Source of the DNA: Coptodactyla brooksi
Taxonomy: Eukaryota; Arthropoda; Insecta; Coleoptera; Scarabaeidae
DNA length: 27,251 nt
Reading direction: 5' to 3'
Assembly: GCA_033557675.1 (NCBI GenBank)
Contig: JAWQRM010000181.1
Location: 1 to 27,251, forward strand
Every line of letters begins with the position of its first letter. Position 1 is the stretch's first letter. The translations under genes and the position numbers were made by a program. Under the pieces are notes generated by a model. That model ran no database searches. It was not told the origin of the DNA and saw only the letters and a program-made list of their open reading frames with translations. Below, piece after piece: positions 1 to 7,585 of the stretch.

Positions 1-394
1 ACATAAAACTGTGAGTAAAAAACTATAAGGATAGTGCATGCTTAAAATCAACAGTTCTCGAATTATAAGCATAATTAATAATAAAGAACAGTCCTATAGG
101 GCAAGAGGATATTTCGTTCTTAATCTCAGATATTGTTCTCTTTAGAAAAATGTTCCAAACAAAGGTTGCATGACATCAAACTCTTCACAATTTGAAACAG
201 TTTTCGAGTATACAAGGTTTCGAATATACAACGCGGTTTATTCTAAAAAACTATCCAACTTCAGATTTTTAAACGGAACATCCTGTATATTATGATATTT
301 TTGAAATCCTTATAAGACTTGAGGGCCACTTTAATTATTATACATCAGTTCTAAATTGCACCATTTGGAGAAAGATGACAGGTACGAATGGAAT
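1..394. other. No gene seen; repeat-like flank
   Basis: I see no supported coding region here. Around 270-296 the text (ACATCCTGTATATT) resembles the ends of common insect transposons, but no partner end or reading frame supports a named element. The small plus-strand ORF at 388-573 overlaps the decayed integrase-like reading on the minus strand and looks spurious. Confidence 0.4.
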
Positions 395-785
395 TTTGTT
401 ATACCTTTTTTATGTCTTGCCCCTGGTTTGAAATCAGGGGCAAGGTAAGAGAAAGTCATGGACGGTGTACATCTTCTAGTTTGTTTTCGTCGACAAGGTT
501 CGCATTGCGTTATGTTTTAATAAAGTGGATTTACTTGCTTGATCATTCTGTCTCTTCCACCGTGGCCAATTGAGAAATGAACAATTCAAACAATTCTTCG
601 GCATGGACAAACTTTTTCACACTTTCTCGCGCATCTGGCAACGGCTCAATGAGTTCTTTACAGCCTTGTACAGTCAACACATCATGCCCTTGAATTATTC
701 GATAATCTCGGGATGATTCTTTCTTCTTGGAAACTTTCATTCGCTTTACATCTTCAATTATGGAATTATACTTTCGTTTAGTCAT
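395..785 (-). pseudogene. Decayed integrase-like (KRBA2-type) ORF
   Basis: The minus strand opens at ATG 785 with a basic N-terminus (MTKRKYNSIIEDVKRMKV) and runs 80 codons to a stop at 543. The family text HAEELF lies near the end of this frame. A one-base frame change at about 565 restores the expected continuation IGHGGRDRM, followed after a stop by CEPCRRKQ. Together these give the H..H...C-x2-C zinc-binding pattern of retroelement integrases, as in insect proteins annotated KRAB-A domain-containing protein 2-like. That family derives from a retroelement integrase and is often multicopy in insects. Only the N-terminal region and zinc-binding part remain; no catalytic core is visible. Reading below 450 is poor. 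The family assignment comes from motif recall and has not been searched. A hammerhead-like fold lies 71 nt upstream of the ATG. Confidence 0.6.
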
Positions 786-856
786 TAAAACACTAAAGTT
801 GAGGGTTTGGAACCTTTGGCTTGTAACAAACTAAACTGAGTCACCACGCGAAAACG

Positions 857-901
857 CGCTCGACGCACGTTTCGCTAACCAAGTTAGCATCATCAGGAGC
901 G
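857..901 (-). ncRNA. Type I hammerhead-ribozyme-like fold
   Basis: Read on the minus strand, the 45 nt contain in order: stem I 5' strand CGCTC (901-897), core CTGATGA (896-890), stem II GCTAAC/GTTAGC with loop TTG (889-874), core GAAA (873-870), a minimal stem III ACG/CGT, the cleavage triplet GTC ending at 862, and stem I 3' strand GAGCG (861-857), which pairs perfectly with CGCTC. This is the order of a type I hammerhead with a very short stem III, the form described from Penelope-like retroelements and retrozymes. One extra U separates CUGAUGA from stem II, so cleavage activity is uncertain. A GC-rich hairpin CGCG-TTTT-CGCG (858-847) follows at once. Confidence 0.68.
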
Positions 902-1151
902 AAGAAAGACTTTTCTTCATCTTACTCACCAATTCGGCGCTTGCTTGCACACTAGGAGCTAAATGTATTTGCTTTAAAAAAATCACGACACAAATTCACG
1001 CGCTAACAGGCAGAAACGAATTGAAACAAATTGAACTTTAACGACACCGACACCGTTAATGTGCACATTACGTAGATAAAATCAATTAATTTGTAGGTTG
1101 ACTAGGTAATGTGCACCTTGATGGCTTTCGAGTTTTGGCAGTAACAAATAT
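902..1151. other. No gene seen
   Basis: AT-rich sequence upstream (on the minus strand) of the hammerhead-like fold. Part of it probably belongs to the same mobile element, because a segment near 915-940 resembles the flank of the second copy near 18650-18665. Confidence 0.4.
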
Positions 1152-1317
1152 ATGGTTATCTTCTTTTTATTACATATTCCTTGGACATTTTTCTTGCCCA
1201 TAAGCATATTTTCGAATGCTTTTTATTGTGAAAAGTATTGTCAAAATAATAAGCATTCGAAAATATGCTTATAAGTAAGAAAAATGTGTAAGAAATATAT
1301 AGTAAAAAGATCTTACT
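1152..1317. repeat. Foldback inverted repeat, about 75-bp arms
   Basis: The innermost arms are perfectly complementary over 21 bp (1201-1221 against 1251-1271), separated by 29 nt. Pairing continues outward with mismatches: the blocks CATTTTTCTT near 1185-1195 and AAGAAAAATG near 1276-1287 match, and similarity reaches about 1152 and 1317. There is no reading frame. It is either a small foldback/MITE element or, if transcribed, a long hairpin that could feed a small-RNA pathway. No target-site duplication is clear. Confidence 0.75.
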
Positions 1318-2153
1318 TTTCAATGAGTACTCCACCTTACCGAAAATTTAATTTGTATATTACGACTTTAAAGTTAATACCAGAATAGCCTGTAAATTTT
1401 ACCACAACCTGTATGAGAAAACAAAATTTCCTGTATTATTACTACCAGGATAACTTTTATAAAAAATTGTTTTTAGCAAAAGTTATTTCTTTTTAAAAGA
1501 CCTATCCAAACATGTATTACCTGCCATGGGGTCCCATTTGAAATTCGTAAGTAAGGTGCAGTTGCGCCCTCTTGCGGACTGTTTGGGAACTGAAAACTAT
1601 GCTCAGTCAATTCTTTATGTGCCACATAGTGGGGATAGGTTTAGGTTAGAAACTGCTCAGACGCCCAGGAGCCGAAAAAAATGCCTGGTACGGGTGCTCT
1701 GACACACCCTGTATTAATTGAAAAATTAATATGTCATTAATTTGTCCTAACATAGGTTAGGCATACATAAACAAAACAAACGTTTCATAGATTTAGGTCG
1801 GTTTCTCAAAATAGGCACTCAAAAATAGAATTCTAACCGAATTGAATATCAAAATAATCTTACGAGATAAATAATCAATTACGATTAAAGGTAAAAGTAA
1901 AACATTTTTAAATATAGTAATAAAAAAAGACGTTTGTCTGACCTTAAACAATCTGGTGCATGTCACATCGCGTTGATAACAGCCACGAGGTGCGCGATGA
2001 AGTGACATTTGGAAGTTACGTGTTTTATGCGCAAGACTACAAGAGCTTGTATTTAATAATAATTCATGTGATAAATCAAACTATTTCTCTAGTAAAATGT
2101 AGAGTTTTATTCAAATAATTGAGAGCACACGAACAACAATTGATCTAAACAAC
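1318..2153. other. No gene seen; unnamed repeat debris
   Basis: I found no supported gene. A GC-richer patch at 1530-1720 ends in GACACACCCTGTATTA, a text typical of insect DNA-transposon ends, and contains GCGCCCTCTTGCGG (1564-1577), which on the minus strand resembles a CTCF-type site. The 71-codon minus ORF at 1793-2008 has no recognisable features. Confidence 0.4.
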
Positions 2154-2639
2154 ACAGGTACAGCTACCATAACAAACTGCTAGAGGTCGCTGGCTGGATG
2201 TCAATGATGTAACTGATATACAGTGCGCCACAAAAGAATTCATAAACTGCGCTGATGCTTAGTAGTTGTAAACATAGTTGTAGTAAACATAGCTGAATTA
2301 AACTAAAAATGAAAGTTTATTATACATATTTCTTTATTTTGGGTATGACGTCCCCAGTAAAATTTAGTCTTAATTGCAATTTCATAAGGGCGTTTCGTAC
2401 CCTTTTTTTATCATAAAAGTCTTAATTCACTTGATGACAGATAAAGTCCTGATCTCTCTTTCCCTACTTTAAAAACATAATGAGAATTCGACAATTGAAA
2501 GAAGGACGCGTAAACTTCAGTGCAGTTAAGCGCCCTTCAGACGATTAGTAAATATTGTCAATAGAATATTGCGAACACATATTGACGTGTTGTATGGAGT
2601 AGTGTTATAGGATATCCAGAACCAATACAAAAAGGAAAA

Positions 2640-2745
2640 CTTATAAATAATAATTAATACAAATTTAATTCATACAAATAATATAATATAATAATATATA
2701 ATGATAGTCATGCAATAAAATAACATAATTTATGTAATAAATTTA
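2640..2745. repeat. AT-rich low-complexity tract
   Basis: Nearly pure A/T run rich in ATAAT and TATAAT words, lying just past the end of the Tigger transposase relic. No coding or structural signal. Confidence 0.6.
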
Positions 2746-2749
2746 TCAG

Positions 2750-4140
2750 TTTTCATCCTCATCGAAGTCAGATATACACACGTAACTTTTTTGTCACAGG
2801 AATGGTATCATAGTCAGTCTCATTATTGGCGTCTTCTGATCTCTTTAAAAAATAAAGTTGTAAATTACTTTATACCGTGCAAGGCAATTTTGAAGCCGCC
2901 TTTTAAACGTTAGACTTCTCTCAAACACACATTCTCTCACATTTAAAAAAATAATTCTACATTTTGAGCCAAGTTTAGACCTTCCCGTAAAATTTTCAAT
3001 GTTAATTCATTACATTCACAATCTTCATCATTAATGTTCTCCTCAGAATCGACTTGATTTACAACTTCTGACGCCATTTCCAACAAATTCGCCAATTTCT
3101 TCTTCTACCAATAATTCTTGCACTTCCTTAGTGGTCATATCTGATGTAATAAATTTTAAAGGTATAAATAATACCTTGATCTAATGATTAGAGTACTGAA
3201 GTAGTGTTTGGTGGTAGAAACATTATTTGAACATTTGGATGATTTAATTCTTGTGGGTATCCTGGAGCATTATCTAATAACAGCATTTTGAAGTTGAAAT
3301 TTTTCATTTTTAAATAACTTTCAACATCTGGCACAAAGCAATTTAAGAACCAATCTCTAAATAAATCTCAAGTTACCCTAGCTTTTGAATTTGCTCTACA
3401 GTATACAGGTAACATGTTTTTCACTGTTTTAAATGCACAGGTATCTAAAGATCTATGAATGAGCAAGGGTTTTGTCATAAAGTCTGCTGCTGCATTACTG
3501 CACAAAAGTAGCGTTAGTCGATCTGTTGATATCTTAAATCAAGGTGCATTGTTTTGCTTTTTTCGAGATAAAGGTTCTATTAGGCATTTTTTTCAACCAA
3601 AGCGTAGTTTCATCTGCATTAAAAAATTGATGTGGTGTGCATCCTCTCTCTTCTATAATTCTTTCAAATCTTTCTGGATATACCCCAGTAGCTTAATGAT
3701 CAGCCGACGCAGATTCGCCTTGAATTGTTATGCTATGAATTCCAAACCGCTCCTTGAACTTTTCAAGCCAACCTTTACTGGCTTGAAAAATTCAGAGCTA
3801 AAATCAGGACTAACAGACAATTCCCCATTTTCTTTCAGGTGTTTCTAAATTTTAAGAGCTTTTTACGGAATGACATTGCCATCTAATGGAATTATTTTTT
3901 GGCCCCTATCATCAATCCAAATGCTTAGAGCCTTTTCCATTCTCTTAATTATTAATGCTCGGGGACCATATTTTGCGAAAATCGCTGATCCTGCAGCAAC
4001 AGCACTTCTAATTTTCTCTTCATTTACCTTAATTGTTCTAATTGTTGCTTGATTTAAATTTAAAGTTTTAGCAATATGTGATGCTTTTCTCCCTTAATAA
4101 GACGATCGAACATTTGAATGTTCACATCTACAGAAATAAA
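2750..4140 (-). pseudogene. Tigger-type DDE transposase, multiply broken
   Basis: The minus strand gives a whole pogo/Tigger transposase in fragments, read from 4140 downward. First comes a helix-turn-helix segment with VNIQMFDRLIKGEK, then words near 3860-3980 matching the YGPRALII, MEKALSIWIDDR and KIIPLDGNVI family pattern. A DDE-like stretch near 3230-3300 reads LLLDNAPGYPQELNHPNVQI. The C-terminal region near 3060-3150 includes MTTKEVQELLVEEEIGEF. Stops and frame changes interrupt every section, so it cannot encode a working enzyme. The plus-strand ORFs at 3459-3848 and 3870-4052 are its antisense shadows. The Tigger/jerky family is confident; the subfamily is not. Confidence 0.75.
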
Positions 4141-4534
4141 TTTTTTTTAAACGTTTCTTTATTTTAATCACATATAGTTTGGGGCTCAAATTAAATTTGT
4201 TAAAAATTAGTCTTAAAAATAAAAATGAATTTTGTTTAGTCTAAGAAATCCAATTTTTCCTCCAAAAATAAACTAAGCTGTGATCGATATCGATATCGAG
4301 TTTTTGAATTACATGATAGTATGGAAAATAACAGTTTATTGTTAATCTGCTTTAAAAAGAAATATATAAAAATATATTCTTTAATACATACCCAAATAAG
4401 CCCACGATGCACCAGAATACTTCAACATAGCACTAAACGATTATATGTAGTATGCATAGTATGTGGTAGAGAGTCTTGATAAAATAAAATTCGGGTATTA
4501 CCCCAATTCGTGGTTTTCGTAAGTTTCCGATCTT

Positions 4535-4670
4535 GTTCGTGCGAAATCGTGTTGTAAGTGACCGCGTTAGAGGAGGGATTTCGCAAATTTTAAATCGTGT
4601 TAGAATGAAACCGTGTTATAGGATACCGTGTCTTAGGATACCGTGTTATAGGACGCCGTGTTATGGGAGG
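4535..4670. repeat. 15-bp tandem repeat (minisatellite)
   Basis: Adjacent 15-bp units run from about 4607: AAACCGTGTTATAGG, ATACCGTGTCTTAGG, ATACCGTGTTATAGG and ACGCCGTGTTATGGG. Looser copies of the GTGTTA word extend left to about 4535. The array sits immediately inside the right end of the Tigger element, so it is probably a subterminal repeat of that transposon. The short ORF through it is an artefact of the repeat. Confidence 0.75.
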
Positions 4671-4763
4671 GTTACCTGTATTGACAAACTACAATTGCTT
4701 CGCATTGCCGAGATTTATTGACCACACATTTAGTTATTTTTTATTGAATTAAGAAAATCAATT

Positions 4764-4850
4764 GACCTCCTAGCAGGATACGAACGATCGTTTAGTTTCA
4801 TCTTTTAGTTTCATGACAAGTGCTCTAACCACTGAGTTATATGTGGGTCT
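4764..4850 (-). repeat. tRNA-like fragment, possible SINE head
   Basis: On the minus strand there is a good Pol III A box (TAACTCAGTGG, with CTC/GAG forming a D stem) and a B-box-like GTTCGTATCC near the end. GACC at 4850 can pair with GGTC at 4764 as part of an acceptor stem. The anticodon and T stems do not pair well, and the centre carries a 12-bp duplication (TTTAGTTTCATC then TTTTAGTTTCATG on the plus strand). It is therefore a pseudo-tRNA or tRNA-derived SINE head and not a working tRNA. A second B-box-like text, GGTTCGAATC at 4928, lies in the opposite orientation with no visible A box. Confidence 0.45.
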
Positions 4851-5065
4851 CTCCTGTTCTTCAGAAAATCATCCTTTTGTTTCTCTCGTTCGAAAAATCT
4901 AAAAAGTAAAAAAGAAAAAGGTCTCAGGTTCGAATCGTGCTCGAAGATCAGTTTATTTTCTCGTTGCAATAAAAAGTAATAAATTATTTGTTTCATAAAC
5001 AGAAGCAAGTTTTCCAAAATAAAGTTGTTAAATGAAATGTGCGTATTTACCGCAAAAGATCGCAC

Positions 5066-5591
5066 CTGTTATGAAGAGCTGTTGAATCTGGTGGTGCCAA
5101 TTATCTGGAAACATGTTGCAGTTATGAGAAAGGCAATTTTGGTTGAAGAAAGATTGTTATTTATCTCTCAGATTTTTAACTAGTGGTAGATCATTTGAAT
5201 GTTTGAAGTTTTCTGCTTTAGTAGCCCTTAACAGTATCAGTGAAATTGTAAAGCAATCATTTCAACTTTGAACTGTTACATACAGGTAAGTAAAACAGTT
5301 TTAGAACACAAATCACATGTATTGCAATGTTTTCTTATTAATTAGAAAATACCAGTAATTATACGTCAGTAGGTATCATTGGAGAAAAAATCACGAATAT
5401 TATTTCTATTGTTTTTATTGTTGCTAGCTCTAGAAAGAGCAACTGTTGATATTTATAAAAAATAAGTTATTATTTTATTAAGATATCATTTTGTTTTGAC
5501 ATTTGACTTTTTCCAAACACTAACATAACACTTGAAGATAATCATTTGAAGGAGTTTTGACGGAAGACTAAATATGAATTTTTATAAGCTT
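5066..5591. other. No gene seen
   Basis: AT-rich sequence with no supported frame, RNA or repeat. Confidence 0.45.
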
Positions 5592-6420
5592 CTACTTCTT
5601 ATAGTTGTAAAAATTTGTCACATTCATTGCTTTTAGTGTTCTTTTTTTTACTAGAAAACTGTCGAGAGACGCTTGTTTTTGCCGACGCTTCAAAATTTGA
5701 TGAAAATGCGACACAGCATTATCAATAAATAAATGTATAGCACGCATAGCCACTACCTTATCAGGACGATGATTTTGTTGCTTTGCTGTTACCTCCTCCT
5801 CCTCCTCTGCAAAATTCTTCACCACAGCTCTTTGCTGTGAAGCACAGTGCAACTCCATCAGCTCTTCGGTGGTTAGTTCTTGTCTGTGCTTTTCCACAAA
5901 CTCATCGATATCATTGTTATCCACCTCCAGTCCCATGATCTTTGCTAAAGACGCAATATCGTTGACTACAGGCTCCACTGGTACTGCCTCAAACCCCTCA
6001 AAATCAGATTCGAAAACGCTCTCCGGCCAAAACTTCTTCCAAGCAGAAATGATGGTTCTGTGGGTAACCCCTTTCCGCGCCTTTTCAATCATCTTGAGGC
6101 AAGCTACGATGTGGAAGTGATTTCCAAAACTCTCTCAGAGTGGGATTAGCCCCTCCAGTCACCTCAAAACAACACTCAAACAGTGCTTTAGTGTAAAGGT
6201 TCTTAAAGTTAAAAATAACCTGCTGACCCATAGGCTGAAGTAACGAAGTGAGGTTGGGAGGCGAAAACTGGATCTTGATGAACTTCAGTTCCTTGAGAAG
6301 ATCATCTAGTAGGCCTGGAGGATGGGGAGGGGCGTTGTCCATAACAAGCCAGACGTGGACTGGCAGATTTATCTCAAGCAAATTTTTTCATAGAAGGGCC
6401 AAATACTTTAGTGACCCCAT
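5592..6420 (-). pseudogene. Second Tigger (TIGD1-like) transposase, 3' part
   Basis: This is a better-preserved Tigger transposase than the one at 2750-4140. From about 6420 downward on the minus strand: KVFGPSMKKFA, a frame change near 6375, then LEINLPVHVWLVMDNAPPHP (the DNAP aspartate motif) and LTSLLQPMGQQVI. A further one-base frame change near 6120 leads into NHFHIVACLKMIEKARKGV and a 166-codon open stretch with LTTEELMEL and an acidic EEEEE run, ending in the basic tail LDSFLVKKR at 5592. These are the DDE and C-terminal regions of the pogo/Tigger family. The N-terminal DNA-binding half is missing; the relic ends close to the Harbinger remnant. At least two frameshifts and one stop make it non-functional. 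Confidence 0.75.
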
Positions 6421-6511
6421 AAATGTACTACCACCCTTCTTAACAAAAATGGTTTTGATCGATAACTATGACAGTATTATTCAAAAAATTAACTTATCTA
6501 ATAATGAACGT

Positions 6512-7170
6512 CTTTTATTTCTAGACTAAACTGTGGAAGCTTGAAAAAATAATGAGATGTTTCTTTCTTTTTTTGATAATACTTCAAGAGCTCTAGATGT
6601 TAAATATATTCAAATTTAAAATCCCAATAATTCAGGTCCATCCTGCTATAATCACAAAGGATTTTTAAATGTTGTGTGAATGGCTATTGTTATTGCACGT
6701 TAAAAATTTGACTTTATAGATGTGGCAGCAAGTTGTATTTCTGATGAAGATATCTTACAATAAACTGCATTTTAGGCATTGTATGACATTTTCATTTAAA
6801 TCTAATTATAAGTATTGATAACCGAAGAAAATTTTGATAATTGAACAAGAATATTTAACTACCTACAACCTCGTGCCAGAAGAATGATCGAGAAATCAGT
6901 AGGCATTTAGCATATTGGTGTCAAAATTAACACCAAACCTATATAACAAAGTTAATTTCATTTGCATGGCTTCTTATTACTTACATAATTATCTTTTGAA
7001 AAAGGATCGTAAGAATTATGTACGCGATACATTGGACACTAAAAACATTAGGGAACACTATTTAAATTATTCAGTAAAAGCAAAGAAAATCGAAGATATG
7101 TATTGTAGCTATTTTAATAATGAATGCACAATACTATGCCAAAATATTATAGTAAATAAACAATAAAAAT
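6512..7170 (+). pseudogene. PIF-Harbinger transposase relic
   Basis: Scattered words in one orientation follow the HARBI1/DDE_4 family order. A degenerate GAIDGKH (RALDVKYIQI) near 6590 is followed by NSGPSCYNHKGFLNVV near 6625-6680, then MAIVIAR and KFDFIDVAASCISDE near 6680-6745. Next come NYLQPRARRMIEKSVGI near 6855-6910 and a last open stretch (6915-7166) beginning near VNFICMASYYLHNYLLKK. In the family these correspond to the catalytic D region, the YNYKGF and DVGAxGxxSD blocks, the SRARRxVE helix and the ACCxLHN motif. Stops lie between nearly all blocks. Its 5' segment (6512-6580) is nearly repeated at 14250-14318. Confidence 0.7.
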
Positions 7171-7186
7171 ATTTCCTGCAGAACAT

Positions 7187-7585
7187 AATTGTGTTTTTAT
7201 CTTTTCTGTTGATTTTCTAAAAGAAAGCCTAGTTGTTTAAATGTTTATTCAATGTCAAGCTAACATTTAATGATAAATTATATTTTTTTATATGGATTGC
7301 TCATATTCGTCTCGTAAATAATTATCAGTCAAAATCCTGATTTTTAAAAACCTCAATATTGTTATATACCACTTTAAATCAGGCAACCAAACATACAACG
7401 ATATTCAGGTATCTTTTGATGTATCCTATACATTATGATCAGTCAGTACTGGGACAGTGTTTATTTTCGTAGTACGGTGATACAGTCACGTTATTTATTT
7501 AACAATGTATTGATTAAAATATTCTAACAACATTCGCGTGTTATTGCATACAATCAGTGCCTTTATTATGTGATACCATTACAAA
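7187..7585 (+). promoter_or_regulatory. 5' flank of LRSAM1
   Basis: The 400 nt before the LRSAM1 start codon are AT-rich and carry no gene. Promoter and 5' UTR must lie here or upstream. I cannot place a TATA box or initiator with confidence, and transcription-start data would be needed. Confidence 0.35.

Larger units (their letters stand above)
2154..4681 (-). mobile_element. Decayed Tigger (pogo/Tc1-mariner) element
   Basis: The right end, read on the minus strand from 4681, is TACAGGTAACCCTCCCATAA. A similar text, ACAGGTACAGCTACCATAAC, lies at 2155 on the plus strand and may be the other inverted end, giving about 2.5 kb, which is normal for Tigger. A 15-bp tandem array sits just inside the right end, and the transposase relic fills 2750-4140. 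The left boundary is the weaker one: the similarity is interrupted and no clean TA target duplication is visible there. Confidence 0.5.

Noticed and set aside
2216..2350. Mariner-like terminus (ACAGTGCGCCACAAAAGAATTC)
   Set aside because: Only one end-like text was seen, with no inverted partner or transposase nearby.
3459..4052. Plus-strand ORFs of 129 and 60 codons
   Set aside because: They are antisense to the Tigger transposase relic, whose minus-strand text carries the family motifs.
4764..4850. Functional tRNA gene on the minus strand
   Set aside because: The A box is good, but anticodon and T stems do not pair and a 12-bp duplication interrupts the middle.
4811..5065. 84-codon minus ORF ending near the tRNA-like text
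   Set aside because: The text FEHDSNLRP arises from translating a tRNA-type B box; no conserved domain.
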